A DNA stretch of 64,000 nucleotides from an uncultured Ruminococcus sp. GTDB lineage: Bacteria; Bacillota; Clostridia; Oscillospirales; Ruminococcaceae. Made by a program: the position numbers and the translations under genes. The notes under the pieces were generated by a model that made no database searches, was not told the DNA's origin, and saw only the letters and a program-made list of their open reading frames with translations. Location: assembly GCA_944388405.1 (NCBI GenBank), contig CALXIQ010000006.1:124001-188000 (forward strand), written 5' to 3'. Shown here one piece after another: positions 25,336 through 35,393 of the stretch (positions are counted from its first letter, which is position 1; the number at the start of each line of letters is the position of its first letter).

Positions 25336-26298
25336 ATGGATTTTGAAGCGCTGAAGGAATATCTGGAAACCCATGATAACTATCTGATTCTGACCCATAA
25401 AAGCCCCGACGGCGATACGCTGGGGGCAGGCTTCGGGCTGTGCGGTTATCTGAGAGATGCCGGGAAAAAAGCCAATGTGCTTAACAGCGAGAGTTTTCCC
25501 TTGAGATACAAATTTCTTTACGAAGGCTATTACGTTCAGGAGTTTGAGCCGCAGAGCGTTATAGCGGTGGACATTGCCGACACTCAGCTGCTGGGAAGTC
25601 ACCTTGCCGCCTTTGCTGAGGAGGGTGCGATAGATGTATGCATAGACCATCATATATCAAACAAATTCTACGCCAAGCGCAGCTATGTTGACGGCAATGC
25701 GTCTGCAACCTGTCTGATACTGTATCAGTTTTTCAAATACATCGGCTACGAAATGAGCAATCAGGTGGCAAAGTGCCTTTACACGGGAATTTCCACCGAT
25801 ACCGGCTGCTTCAAGTATGAAAACACCACTCCTCAGGCTCACCTTGCCGCAGCGGAGCTTATGGGGTATGACATTGAGTTTGCCTCCATAAACCGCAAGA
25901 TGTTCGACGTCAAAAGCAAGGGCAGGCTTATTGCCGAAAAGAAAGCAATTGAGGAAATGGAGTATTTCTTTGACGACAGGTGCGCTATTATCGTGCTTAC
26001 CACCGAGATGATGAATTCCTGCGGAGTTGAGCAGGCGGAGTTTGAGGGAATGGCTTCAATCCCCCTTTCTACTGAGGGAGTGGAGATTGGCATTACAATA
26101 AAACAGCGTCATGCGGACGTTTTCAAGCTTTCGGTGAGAACTACCGAGGAGATTGACGCTTCGGCGTTTTGCAAAAGATTCAACGGCGGCGGACATATCC
26201 GTGCGGCAGGCTGTGAAATTCAGGGCACTCTGGAGCAGGTGAAGGCAAAGGTGCTTAACGAGGTAAGAGAGGTTCTGGGCTGCAGTGATGGAAAATAA
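25336..26298 (+). CDS. nrnA: DHH-family phosphoesterase NrnA (nanoRNase/pAp phosphatase)
   Basis: The protein has 320 residues. The N-terminal DHH domain has a metal-binding DGDTLG motif (about 25-30), a VDIAD motif near 79, and CIDHH near 105. The DHHA1 domain has the GGGHIRAAGC motif near 288. NrnA removes nucleotides from short RNA oligomers and dephosphorylates 3'-phosphoadenosine 5'-phosphate. It lies between rbfA and truB in the standard operon. Confidence 0.93.
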   Translation: MDFEALKEYLETHDNYLILTHKSPDGDTLGAGFGLCGYLRDAGKKANVLNSESFPLRYKFLYEGYYVQEFEPQSVIAVDIADTQLLGSHLAAFAEEGAIDVCIDHHISNKFYAKRSYVDGNASATCLILYQFFKYIGYEMSNQVAKCLYTGISTDTGCFKYENTTPQAHLAAAELMGYDIEFASINRKMFDVKSKGRLIAEKKAIEEMEYFFDDRCAIIVLTTEMMNSCGVEQAEFEGMASIPLSTEGVEIGITIKQRHADVFKLSVRTTEEIDASAFCKRFNGGGHIRAAGCEIQGTLEQVKAKVLNEVREVLGCSDGK

Positions 26299-27199
26299 GG
26301 AGCTTTGCGGAGTTATCCCCGTAAACAAGCCGGAGGGCTGGACATCCTTTGACGTTGTGGCAAAGCTGAGGGGGATACTTAAAATCAAGCGGCTTGGTCA
26401 TTCTGGCACTCTTGACCCGATGGCTACGGGAGTTTTACCGGTGTTTGTGGGAAAGGCGACCAAAGCCTGCGATATTATCCCGGACAGCGGAAAGGCTTAC
26501 CGGGCAGGATTTAAGCTGGGCGTCAACACCGACACCCTTGACATAACCGGAAAGGTTGTAGCGCAAAGCAGTGCGGCGGTGGATATGGCGGCGCTGGAAA
26601 GGGCAAAGCAAGAGTTTGTGGGCGAAATAACCCAGATTCCACCAATGTATTCCGCCGTAAAGGTGGAGGGCAAACGGCTTTATCAGCTTGCCAGAGAGGG
26701 CAAAACTGTGGAAAGAAAGCCCCGGAAGGCAGAGATTGACGAGATTACAATTGAAAGCTATAATGAAAACCTGAGAGAGGGAGTAATGTATGTCCGCTGT
26801 TCAAAGGGGACGTACGTAAGAACTCTTATTGAGGATATAGGAAACAAGCTGGGGGCAGGGGGAATTATGACCTCCCTGGTGAGAACATTTTCCGGGGGAT
26901 TTTCAATCGGGGAATGTCTGACTATCGAGGAAATTCAGCAGGCAGCCGCTGAGGGCAGATTGCAGGATATTATTCTGCCTCTTGAGAGGGTGTTTGAAAA
27001 ATACCCGGCGGTGAAGCTTGATGAACGCTGCACCAAAATGTACAAAAACGGAGTTATTTTAAGGTGCAAACAGGCAGGGCTGAAAAATGCGGAGGCTTTG
27101 GGAAGCTATCGGGTGTATGGCTGCGACGGGGAATTTCTCGGGCTGGGGCAGGCTGATTTTGAATCCGATAAATTTAAAAGCATAAAGAATTTTTATTGA
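26288..27199 (+). CDS. truB: tRNA pseudouridine(55) synthase TruB
   Basis: The protein has 303 residues and starts at ATG 26288, or at GTG three bases earlier. The start overlaps the end of nrnA by 11 bases. The catalytic motif GHSGTLDPMATGVLP, with the catalytic Asp, lies near residues 38-52. The second motif SKGTYVRTLIEDIG is near 173. It converts U55 in the tRNA T-loop to pseudouridine. It is followed by ribF with a 16-base gap. Confidence 0.96.
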   Translation: MENKELCGVIPVNKPEGWTSFDVVAKLRGILKIKRLGHSGTLDPMATGVLPVFVGKATKACDIIPDSGKAYRAGFKLGVNTDTLDITGKVVAQSSAAVDMAALERAKQEFVGEITQIPPMYSAVKVEGKRLYQLAREGKTVERKPRKAEIDEITIESYNENLREGVMYVRCSKGTYVRTLIEDIGNKLGAGGIMTSLVRTFSGGFSIGECLTIEEIQQAAAEGRLQDIILPLERVFEKYPAVKLDERCTKMYKNGVILRCKQAGLKNAEALGSYRVYGCDGEFLGLGQADFESDKFKSIKNFY

Positions 27200-27215
27200 A
27201 AAGCGGAGGGATAGT

Positions 27216-28145
27216 TTGATCTGCATCACTGAAAAGGATGTTTTGGAACATAATACCGTCTGCGCTCTGGGGCTTTTTGACGGAGTTCACAGAGGACATC
27301 GGCTGATAATCCAAAACGCCGTGGCTGAGGCTGGCAAAAGGGGAGCAAAATCGGCGGTGTTTACCTTTCAGACCGACAGCGTTACTTCAAAGGGTCACGA
27401 CGGCAGATTTGAAATGCTGCTGACCGACAGGGAGAAACGCAGACATTTTGAGGAGCTTGGGGCGGATTATCTTTTTTCGCCGGTGTTTGGCGATTACAAG
27501 TCGATGCCGCCCGAGGTTTTTGTAAAAGAGGTGCTGAAAGAAAGGCTTAACTGTCTGTGCGCAGTGTGTGGAACAGACTACACCTTTGGCTCAGGCGCAG
27601 CGGGAAAGGCTGAGGATTTAGTCAGGCTGGGAAAGAAATACGGCATAGAGGTTATGGTAATAGAACAGCTCAAGCAAAACGGAGGAGTGATAAGCTCCAC
27701 CGAAATACGCCGCCTTATAAGACAGGGCGAGGTTTCAAAGGCAAATGTTATGCTTGGCTACCGCTATGGCTACACTTTGCCTGTGGAGCACGGCTATGAG
27801 CGAGGGAGGACGTGGAATTTTCCTACAATAAATCAGAAGATTCCAAAAGGACTTGTGCTGCCCAGATTCGGAGTTTACTGCTCAAAGGTGTTGATAGACG
27901 GCAAATGGTACAGCGGAGTTACAAACATAGGAGTAAAGCCTACAGTTCACGTTAAAACCGAGCCTTTGGCGGAGACCTTCATTATTGATTACGAAGGGGA
28001 TTTATACGGCAGAGAGCTTGAGCTTGAGCTGTACGAGTTTGTCCGTCCCGAGCGGGTTTTTGATTCCTTTGAGGAATTAAAGGAGGAAATCGGCAGAAAT
28101 ACTCAGTTTGTAAAAGAGTATTTCGCTAAAATTGAAAGGGATTGA
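27216..28145 (+). CDS. ribF: Bifunctional riboflavin kinase/FAD synthetase RibF
   Basis: The protein has 309 residues and starts at TTG 27216, five bases after GGAGGG. The N-terminal FMN adenylyltransferase domain has GLFDGVHRGHR (about 18-28), and the STEIRRLIRQGEV motif is near 165. The C-terminal riboflavin kinase domain has RTWNFPTIN near 198 and VTNIGVKPTV near 235. It converts riboflavin to FMN and FAD. It ends the operon that began with rimP. Confidence 0.96.
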   Translation: MICITEKDVLEHNTVCALGLFDGVHRGHRLIIQNAVAEAGKRGAKSAVFTFQTDSVTSKGHDGRFEMLLTDREKRRHFEELGADYLFSPVFGDYKSMPPEVFVKEVLKERLNCLCAVCGTDYTFGSGAAGKAEDLVRLGKKYGIEVMVIEQLKQNGGVISSTEIRRLIRQGEVSKANVMLGYRYGYTLPVEHGYERGRTWNFPTINQKIPKGLVLPRFGVYCSKVLIDGKWYSGVTNIGVKPTVHVKTEPLAETFIIDYEGDLYGRELELELYEFVRPERVFDSFEELKEEIGRNTQFVKEYFAKIERD

Positions 28146-28215
28146 TATAATTGCCGACGGCGGTTTGCATCGGCGTACAATTATTTCACATAAAATTTTG
28201 AAAGGAAAGATATAA

Positions 28216-29670
28216 ATGAAAAAGGTCAGAACAAGATTTGCACCGTCGCCGACGGGATATATGCATATTGGTAATCTGAGGACTGCATTGTTTACCTATC
28301 TTATCGCCAAGCAGAACGACGGCGATTTCATCCTGCGTATTGAGGACACCGACAGGGAGAGATACGTTGAGGGAGCAACCGAGGTGATTTATTCCACCCT
28401 GAAAAAGTGCGGTTTGCAGTGGGACGAGGGCCCCGATATCGGAGGTCCCGTAGGACCCTACATTCAGTCGCAAAGAATGGGAATGTTCAAAAAATACGCC
28501 CTGGAGCTGGTGAAAAAAGGAGAAGCTTATTACTGCTTCTGCGACAAGGAGCGTCTTGAAGAGGTAAAGGCGATTCAGGAGGCAAGCGGAATAATGCCTA
28601 TGTACGACCGTCACTGCCGCAACCTTTCCCCCGAGGAGGTCAAGGAAAAGCTTGACGCCGGCACTCCTTACGTTATCAGGCAGAAAGTCCCCCTTGACGG
28701 AGAGGTTACCTTCCACGACGAGCTTTACGGAGATATAACCGTTCCCTGCTCTACCCTTGACGACCAGATACTTATAAAGACCGACGGTATGCCCACCTAC
28801 AACTTTGCAAACGTGGTGGACGATCATCTGATGGGCATTACTCATGTTGTAAGAGGAAACGAGTATCTTGCTTCCGCCCCCAAGTACGAACTGCTTTACA
28901 GAGCTTTCGGCTGGGAAGTGCCCACATATATTCACGTTGAGCACATTATGAAGGACAAGCAGCACAAGCTTTCAAAGCGTGACGGCGACGCATCTTTCGA
29001 GGATTTGGTTGCAAAGGGTTATCTGACTGAGGCGATTGTAAACTATATTGCCCTGCTGGGCTGGGCGCCCAAGGGCGAGAATGAAATATTCTCTCTTGAG
29101 GAGCTTATAAAGGAGTTTGACATTCACGGACTTTCAAAATCCCCGGCGATTTTCGACCCGCTGAAGTTAAAGGCTATCAACGCCAAGTACATCAAAAAGC
29201 TTTCTCCCGAAAAGTTTATGGAATACGCAGTGCCTTACATCAGGCAGACTGTAAAGCGGGAGGATGTTGACCTGGCAAGAATCTGCTCTCTTTTACAGGA
29301 CAGAACCGAGGTGTTTACCGACATTCCCGAAACGGTGGACTTTATCGACAGTCTGCCGGAATACGACACTTCCCTTTACTGTCACAAGAAGATGAAAACC
29401 AACGAGGAAAACTCCCTTGAGTCTCTTAAAGAGGTGCTGCCGGTGCTGGAATCCATAGATGAAGCCGACTGGAACGAGGAAACGCTTCACGACAAGCTGT
29501 TTGAGCTTATCGGTAAAATGGGGGTTAAGAACGGGATTATTCTGTGGCCTCTCAGAGTTGCGGTTTCAGGCAAGGCGTTTACTCCCGGCGGAGGAATTGA
29601 AATCTGCGCCCTTATCGGTAAAGCGGATTCGCTGGAGAGAGTTAAAAAGGGAATCCAAAAGCTTTCCTGA
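28216..29670 (+). CDS. gltX: Glutamyl-tRNA synthetase
   Basis: The protein has 484 residues. It is a class I synthetase with [20 protein letters not shown] at the N-terminus (the HIGH-type signature is HIG) and KLSKRDGD near residue 254 (the KMSKS-type loop). The anticodon-binding domain follows. It is full length. The start ATG 28216 has GAAAGGAAAG upstream. The 70-base gap after ribF holds an imperfect hairpin without a T-run, so continued transcription is possible. Confidence 0.97.
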   Translation: MKKVRTRFAPSPTGYMHIGNLRTALFTYLIAKQNDGDFILRIEDTDRERYVEGATEVIYSTLKKCGLQWDEGPDIGGPVGPYIQSQRMGMFKKYALELVKKGEAYYCFCDKERLEEVKAIQEASGIMPMYDRHCRNLSPEEVKEKLDAGTPYVIRQKVPLDGEVTFHDELYGDITVPCSTLDDQILIKTDGMPTYNFANVVDDHLMGITHVVRGNEYLASAPKYELLYRAFGWEVPTYIHVEHIMKDKQHKLSKRDGDASFEDLVAKGYLTEAIVNYIALLGWAPKGENEIFSLEELIKEFDIHGLSKSPAIFDPLKLKAINAKYIKKLSPEKFMEYAVPYIRQTVKREDVDLARICSLLQDRTEVFTDIPETVDFIDSLPEYDTSLYCHKKMKTNEENSLESLKEVLPVLESIDEADWNEETLHDKLFELIGKMGVKNGIILWPLRVAVSGKAFTPGGGIEICALIGKADSLERVKKGIQKLS

Positions 29671-29753
29671 GTTTATCACTTTACTGTCACACAATGTTGA
29701 TACAATAAAACAGGATTATTGCGTAAAGTATCCTTAAAAAGGAGGAAAATTTA

Positions 29754-30728
29754 ATGATAGAGGTGCAAAACCTGTCAAAGCACTACGGCGACAAAAAAGC
29801 TGTCGACAACATTTCCTTTAAGGCGGAGGACGGCGAGATACTAGGATTTCTGGGACCTAACGGCGCAGGAAAATCTACAACCATGAACATTCTCACGGGA
29901 TATATCTCCTGCACCGACGGAAAAGCGCTTATCGACGGAATAGACATTCTTGAAAACCCCATAAAGGCAAAGTCAAAGATAGGCTATCTGCCCGAGCAGC
30001 CGCCGCTTTATCTTGACATGACGGTCAGGGAGTATCTTAATTTCATCTACGACCTGAAAAAATGCAAGCTTCCCAGAAACTCTCATCTGAAGGACATTTG
30101 CAGCCTTGTTAAAATAGAGCATGTTTACAACAGAATTATAAAGAACCTGTCAAAGGGATACAGACAGAGAGTTGGTCTTGCTCAGGCGCTGGTGGGAAAC
30201 CCCAACGTGCTTATTCTGGACGAGCCTACGGTAGGTCTTGACCCTAAGCAGATTATCGAGATAAGAACCCTTATCAAAAAGCTGGGAAAGAATCACACTG
30301 TAATTCTTTCTTCCCACATACTGTCGGAAGTTCAGGCGGTGTGCGACAAGATTATCGTAATCAACGAGGGCAAAATCGTGGCTGACGACACCGAGGACAA
30401 CCTTTCAAGAAAGCTTTCGGTGGACCACAAGCTGTCGGTGAGAATAGACGGTCCGAAAAACGAGGTTGCCAAGCTGATAAAAGGTATAAACGGCGTGGTT
30501 TCCTGCGAAGAGGGGGCACAGCATTCCGATACGGTATGGGATTACCGTGTTGAAGCCAAGGAGGGCGTGGACATACGCCGTGAGCTGTTCAAGAGAATTG
30601 CCGAAAGAAACTGGTATATTCTTGAGATGAAATCCTCCGAGCTTTCTCTTGAGGACATCTTCCTTAAGCTTACAATGGGCGAGGCTATTCCTGCCCTTGA
30701 GAAAAAATCTGACGGAGGTAGAGACTGA
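29754..30728 (+). CDS. ABC transporter ATPase, GldA-like
   Basis: The protein has 324 residues. The Walker A motif GPNGAGKST lies at about 36-44, the Q-loop near YLPEQPPL, the signature LSKGYRQRVGLAQAL near 138, Walker B LILDEP near 162, and the H-loop SSHIL near 190. The C-terminal extra domain (about 220-324) is typical of the GldA/DUF4162 branch. It is the first gene of a four-gene cassette; the next gene overlaps its stop codon. The start ATG 29754 is preceded by AAAAGGAGG. The cargo is unknown. Confidence 0.88.
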   Translation: MIEVQNLSKHYGDKKAVDNISFKAEDGEILGFLGPNGAGKSTTMNILTGYISCTDGKALIDGIDILENPIKAKSKIGYLPEQPPLYLDMTVREYLNFIYDLKKCKLPRNSHLKDICSLVKIEHVYNRIIKNLSKGYRQRVGLAQALVGNPNVLILDEPTVGLDPKQIIEIRTLIKKLGKNHTVILSSHILSEVQAVCDKIIVINEGKIVADDTEDNLSRKLSVDHKLSVRIDGPKNEVAKLIKGINGVVSCEEGAQHSDTVWDYRVEAKEGVDIRRELFKRIAERNWYILEMKSSELSLEDIFLKLTMGEAIPALEKKSDGGRD

Positions 30729-31606
30729 TGGGAGCAATTTTCAGACGCGAGGTGCTTTCGTATTTTACCTCGCCTATAGGATATATTTTTCTGGCGGCGT
30801 TTTACGCCTGCTCTGCGGTAAGCTTCGCAAACGTTTCGCTTAACTACGGCAGCACTCAGCTTGACGGAGTGTTCGGCGAGATTATGATAATACTTATTGT
30901 GCTTATTCCCATACTTACAATGAGAACACTGTCGGAGGAAAAGAAGAACAAAACCGACCAGTGTTTGCTTACCGCGCCGGTAAGTCTGTGGGGAATTGTG
31001 TTGGGAAAATTTCTTGCAGCGTTCCTAATCTACATACTGGGAGTTGCAATTACCATTGTTTACGCAATTGTAGTTTCGGCATACGCTGCCCCCGACTGGA
31101 CGGTTATTTTAGGCAACGTAACGGGACTTGCTCTGCTGGGAGCGGCGTTTATCGCAGTGGGAATGTTCTGCTCCTCATTCACCGAAAACCAGGTGGTTTC
31201 GGCGGTAGTAAGCTTTATAGTTATGGTGGCGCTTTATCTTTTTACCACCATAGGAAACGTTATTCCCATTGATTTTATCGAGAACATCATGCCCGGTTTT
31301 TCAAATTTGGCAAGAGCGATTATCGTAGCGGTTGTTATCATTGCAGTGGGAACTGTTGTTTATTTTGTTGCCGGAAGAAAAGCCAGCACTGTTCTGATAA
31401 CGGTGGCGATTGCGCTGGTGCTGGGACTGTTCACCTATGCAGGGGACAATCTTCCCGACGTATTTGCCAGACTTTCTTTCTGGGAAAGATATTACGGCTT
31501 TACCTACGGACTGTTTGATTTGTCAAACGTATTGTTTTTTGTAAGTGCGGCAGCGGTATTCCTGTTCCTTTCGGTCAGGGTGCTGGAGAAACGCCGCTGG
31601 TCATAA
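30728..31606 (+). CDS. ABC transporter permease, GldF-like
   Basis: The protein has 292 residues with about six TM helices (near 15-35, 55-75, 97-125, 135-160, 170-190, 200-230) and a further pair at the end. The EEKKNKTDQCLLTAP motif after the second helix is typical of ABC-2 permeases of the GldF type. The ATG start overlaps the ATPase stop (TGATG). It pairs with the upstream ATPase. Confidence 0.87.
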   Translation: MGAIFRREVLSYFTSPIGYIFLAAFYACSAVSFANVSLNYGSTQLDGVFGEIMIILIVLIPILTMRTLSEEKKNKTDQCLLTAPVSLWGIVLGKFLAAFLIYILGVAITIVYAIVVSAYAAPDWTVILGNVTGLALLGAAFIAVGMFCSSFTENQVVSAVVSFIVMVALYLFTTIGNVIPIDFIENIMPGFSNLARAIIVAVVIIAVGTVVYFVAGRKASTVLITVAIALVLGLFTYAGDNLPDVFARLSFWERYYGFTYGLFDLSNVLFFVSAAAVFLFLSVRVLEKRRWS

Positions 31607-31619
31607 GGAGGGATACAGT

Positions 31620-33311
31620 ATGAGCGAAAATAAAATGCCTGAAAACGAAAAGCTTTCAGAGGAAACCGTATCTACTCCTGTAGGAGATTTTCTCAAGGAC
31701 GTTGTTTCCGATGAAAATGAATCTCAAGAAAGCAAGGATACCAAAGAATCAAAAGAGAAGAAATCAAAAGAGAAAAAACCTAAGAAAAAGGTTCAGGGAA
31801 AGCAGCTTAAGCACGGACTGATGTCAACGGCGTTTACTGTTGTTTTCATAGTGGTAGTTGTGCTGGTAAACATTGTGGCTACAATGCTTTTTGAAAGATA
31901 CCCCATTACAATAGACCTTACCAGCAACGATGTATACTCAATTTCCGAGGAGTCGGAGGAGTATGTAAGGGACATTGACGTTGAAACCCTTATAACGGTG
32001 TTTGCCACCGAGGACGAGTTCACCACCCTCAGCACCTATACCAGACAGGCTGCTGAGGTTATGGAGGAATATTGCCGTTACAACGACCTGATAAGCTACA
32101 GATATGTTGATATAGACTCAAACCCCGATATAATGGCGGATTATGAGGCAAACTCAATTTCTCAGTACGACATTATCGTTGAAACCAATCCTACCGAGGA
32201 CGTTAAGAGAACGAGGAAAATAACTCTTGTCAACCTGGTGGATTTTCAGGACGAGTTTGTTCAGCAGCTGAGCGATTACTACGGAACCACCGTAGAGGTT
32301 ATGGCGGACCAGTACGGAGCACTTACCTTCCTGCAGTATTACGGCGGCTACGTTGAGGCATCAACTGCCGACCAGGCTTTTGTGTCGGCGTTTATGACGG
32401 TTACAGACCCCAATCCCGTAACCGTAACATTCCTTACGGGAAGAAACGAAAGCTCGCCTCTTTCCTACTTCCAGACTCTGCTGGAGGCAAACGGATATAC
32501 CGTGGGATCAATCGATATAACCACCGAGGAAATCCCCGAGGAAACAACAGTTGCAGTCATTGCCGCTCCTCTGACCGATTACCTTGAGGACGAGATTGAA
32601 AAGGTGGACGAATTTCTTGACAACAACGGAAATTTAGGAAAACAGCTGTTGTATCTTGCTTCCGCTTCACAGGGAGAAACGCCTAATCTGGACGAATTTC
32701 TTGCCGAGTACGGAATTGAAATAGGAGAGGGAGTTATCTGCGAAACGGACAGCGATTACTATTATCAGATCCCGGCTATGACCATAACCGACGATATTTC
32801 AGAAAACTTCAATCAGGATATGACTTCTTCCGACCCGCTTATTTTAAACGCTTATTCACGGCCGATACATCTGCTGTTTGACGAGGAGGATCAGACTGCC
32901 ACTGAGGCTTATATCCGGTCAACAGTAAACGGCTACACAGTAGATATGGAAACGGGAGAAACCCTTGAAAACGGTCAGCAGATTTATGCCGCCGTTGCTT
33001 CAAAGGCGCTGTTCCTTACCGATGGAGGGGCAAACTACAGCAACGTTATCGTGTTCGGTTCGGAATACGTGCTGTCGGATGTTTACCTTACCTACTCCCA
33101 GTTCCAGAACAGAGAGTATATAATCAGCCTGCTTAACGGAATCACCCACAAGACCGACGGAATATATATCGAGCCTAAGGTAATCGAGGGAAATGTTTTT
33201 GATATTACCGATATGCAGCGGAGCGTGCTGAAATGGACGTTTATACTTATTATCCCCGCTGTGGTTCTTATCACGGGACTTATTATCTGGCTGAGAAGAA
33301 AGAACCGATAA
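31620..33311 (+). CDS. GldG-like ABC auxiliary membrane protein
   Basis: The protein has 563 residues; the start is ATG 31620 after AAGGAGGG, not an upstream start inside the permease gene. A long charged N-terminal tail (1-62, Lys/Glu-rich) precedes TM1 (about 65-88). A large extracytoplasmic ABC_transp_aux domain follows, with ITIDLTSNDVYSIS (the family's start motif), a VTFLTGRNE block near 288 and a VLFLTDGG-like strand near 462. The last TM is at about 535-558. Role unknown; the ABC pair upstream is its partner. Confidence 0.85.
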   Translation: MSENKMPENEKLSEETVSTPVGDFLKDVVSDENESQESKDTKESKEKKSKEKKPKKKVQGKQLKHGLMSTAFTVVFIVVVVLVNIVATMLFERYPITIDLTSNDVYSISEESEEYVRDIDVETLITVFATEDEFTTLSTYTRQAAEVMEEYCRYNDLISYRYVDIDSNPDIMADYEANSISQYDIIVETNPTEDVKRTRKITLVNLVDFQDEFVQQLSDYYGTTVEVMADQYGALTFLQYYGGYVEASTADQAFVSAFMTVTDPNPVTVTFLTGRNESSPLSYFQTLLEANGYTVGSIDITTEEIPEETTVAVIAAPLTDYLEDEIEKVDEFLDNNGNLGKQLLYLASASQGETPNLDEFLAEYGIEIGEGVICETDSDYYYQIPAMTITDDISENFNQDMTSSDPLILNAYSRPIHLLFDEEDQTATEAYIRSTVNGYTVDMETGETLENGQQIYAAVASKALFLTDGGANYSNVIVFGSEYVLSDVYLTYSQFQNREYIISLLNGITHKTDGIYIEPKVIEGNVFDITDMQRSVLKWTFILIIPAVVLITGLIIWLRRKNR

Positions 33312-33359
33312 AAATCTGAGAAAGGAGAGGCTCACCGCTAAGGGAGCGTGGTTATTGAT

Positions 33360-34832
33360 ATGAATGGAAAAATACAGGGTATAATCGTCTGCGGCGTTGT
33401 TGTTGCCTGTCTTGGAGGAACTCTGGCGTTTCTCAACGCTACCGGCGGAGGCTCAGAGTCGGAAAGCGACAGCTCGTCTCAGACTGTAAACGACACTTCG
33501 GAGGATACTTCGGTTTTGCTGATTGATTCCACTGCCGACGATATAGAAAGCATATCCGCAGTTAATCAGTACGGCGGCTTTACAATGGTCAGACCTTCAT
33601 CGGGCAAAACCGTGTGGAATATTGAGGAGCTTAACGGAATCAACCAGTCCTCTACTCTTCAGTCGGGAATGGCTGAAGATATTGCTCAGCTTGAGGCGTA
33701 CAAAACCGTAGAGGAGGACGCATCCGACCTTGAAAAATACGGTCTTACCGAACCGCAAGGAGAATTTACCGTCACCTTTTCGGACGACACCGAAAGGACA
33801 TTCTGCATAGGCAACGAGTCCACCCAGTCACGTTATCTTTATTTCTGTGAAAAGGGCGACAACGATGTGTATATGGTTCTTAATTCAAGGCTGTCCTATT
33901 TTATCGAGCCAAAGGAAAACTTTGTAGACACGTCGCTGATAGAAAGCATGGACGACAGCGACGAAACAAATTACGGAACACTTACCATTCGAAGATCTGA
34001 CCTTGATTATGAGATGATTTTTGAAATGGATCCGTACGACAATGAAAACATGGTGTCGATGCAGGTTATGACCGAGCCTATATTCGCATATCTCAACGGA
34101 ACGGTTTCTTACTCTACCACTCACGGAATGTATGGGCTTTCGGCGGAATCGGCTCAGGTGGTGTTCCCCGATGAGGAGGATTTTGAGGCATATGGTCTTG
34201 ACGAGCCTCTTGCAGAGGTAACCTTCACAGGAGACGGTTACGACTACACCCTGACAATAGGCGACCCAATCTATCAGCAGAACGACAGCGGAGAGGACAC
34301 TACCGAGGTAGCGTCATATTACTGCTATCTCACCGGTGTTGACGGCGCAGACTGCATATGGGTAATCTCTGCCGACAGCCTGCCCTGGGCGACGGTGCTG
34401 CCTGAGGATGTTATAACCTCTCTTATGACCTCCAACAACATTATGGACGTTTCCGACGTTGTAGTAACCACCGATGAGGAAGAGGTAACCTACGTGATAG
34501 ACAGCAACGGTGAGGATACCATAAACTCCGTTACAATGAACGGCGAAGAGGTAGAGGTAGAGCTGTTCCAGGATTTGTACGAATATCTGATTACCTGCCC
34601 CACCAGTGAGATTTATTCCGACGAGCCCGAGGGTGAAAACTATCTGACTATCGAGATAAACTGCAAAGACGGTCACAGCGATGTTATGGAATTTTATACC
34701 GACAGTTCAAGGCGCAGCATAGTGGTGCTAAACGGCCGACCGTCCTTCAGGGTGCAGACAAACTGGACCGACAGATTCCTTGAGAACATGGAAAGCGTAC
34801 AAAACGGAGATGCGGTAGTGGATACCTATTAA
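33360..34832 (+). CDS. DUF4340 extracytoplasmic protein
   Basis: The protein has 490 residues. The start could be ATG 33360 or GTG 33348; the region holds GGGAG 13 bases before ATG 33360. It has one N-terminal TM (residues 4-23), then a Ser/Asp/Glu-rich stretch and beta-rich repeats. The paired LEKYGLTEPQGEFTVTF and FEAYGLDEPLAEVTF blocks are the DUF4340 signature. It is the last gene of the Gld-like cassette and is probably anchored beside the GldG-like protein. Confidence 0.85.
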   Translation: MNGKIQGIIVCGVVVACLGGTLAFLNATGGGSESESDSSSQTVNDTSEDTSVLLIDSTADDIESISAVNQYGGFTMVRPSSGKTVWNIEELNGINQSSTLQSGMAEDIAQLEAYKTVEEDASDLEKYGLTEPQGEFTVTFSDDTERTFCIGNESTQSRYLYFCEKGDNDVYMVLNSRLSYFIEPKENFVDTSLIESMDDSDETNYGTLTIRRSDLDYEMIFEMDPYDNENMVSMQVMTEPIFAYLNGTVSYSTTHGMYGLSAESAQVVFPDEEDFEAYGLDEPLAEVTFTGDGYDYTLTIGDPIYQQNDSGEDTTEVASYYCYLTGVDGADCIWVISADSLPWATVLPEDVITSLMTSNNIMDVSDVVVTTDEEEVTYVIDSNGEDTINSVTMNGEEVEVELFQDLYEYLITCPTSEIYSDEPEGENYLTIEINCKDGHSDVMEFYTDSSRRSIVVLNGRPSFRVQTNWTDRFLENMESVQNGDAVVDTY

Positions 34833-34913
34833 AAATTTTTCGCCGCAAGTCTTATTTCAGCAAAATCTGCGGTTGTACGGGAATATAATAAATATTGCCG
34901 CGGTTGAAAGCCC

Positions 34914-34942
34914 TTCACAAAAGAGCTGAAATGTGATATAAT
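34914..34942 (+). promoter_or_regulatory. Promoter of the 93-residue gene
   Basis: TTCACA (34914-34919), 17 bases, TATAAT (34937-34942), with extended -10 TG. The leader is about 110 bases. The DNA between the DUF4340 gene and this promoter shows no other feature. Confidence 0.8.
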
Positions 34943-35060
34943 GGTTACGGAAGCGTTCGCCTGTGCGGACAGCAGAAATAAACCCTGAGAATACAGTTCA
35001 GCCCTTACCGTGGGCAAATGGACAAAAGAAAGATAATATCATCGGCAAGGAGGAGATATA

Positions 35061-35342
35061 ATGGCAGAAACAAAAAAATCCTTTTTCACATACAAAGGCG
35101 TACCGCTGGTGAGAAAGGGAAACACAATTTATTTTGGAAATATGTATGACGACTATGTTGTCATGATAGAGATTCTGGAAACGGAAAAACAGGGAGATCT
35201 GGACGTTGCCAACAAGGTAAGACTGAGAAAAATGGCAACGGACATCACACTTCCGCCAAACGAGCAGATAGTAAAGAAAGCGGAAAAATCCAGCCTTTAC
35301 GAAGCCCTTGACATGGCGTGTGCATGGCTTAAAATATCCTGA
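35061..35342 (+). CDS. Small conserved-looking protein of unknown function
   Basis: The protein has 93 residues and no TM or signal segment. It starts at ATG 35061 after AAGGAGGAGATATA. A beta-rich first half (TYKGVPLVRKGNTIYFGNMYDDYVVM) is followed by LEDVANKVRLRKM-type and helical C-terminal portions. I do not recognise a named family. It has its own strong promoter and a strong terminator, so it is monocistronic and probably well expressed. Confidence 0.65.
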   Translation: MAETKKSFFTYKGVPLVRKGNTIYFGNMYDDYVVMIEILETEKQGDLDVANKVRLRKMATDITLPPNEQIVKKAEKSSLYEALDMACAWLKIS

Positions 35343-35352
35343 TAAACAAAAA

Positions 35353-35387
35353 GCTCCGATGCTTAAAACGGCATCGGAGCATTTTTT
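35353..35387. terminator. Bidirectional terminator between the 93-residue gene and cbiB
   Basis: GCTCCGATGC (35353-35362) pairs with GCATCGGAGC (35371-35380). TTTTTT follows on the plus strand and TTTTTG on the minus strand, so it ends both convergent genes. Confidence 0.9.
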
Positions 35388-35393
35388 ATTGTC

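Noticed and set aside
28146..28215. Terminator between ribF and gltX
   Set aside because: The imperfect inverted repeat (ATAATT ... AATTAT with an inner GCCGA/TCGGC) has a four-base bulge and no T-run.
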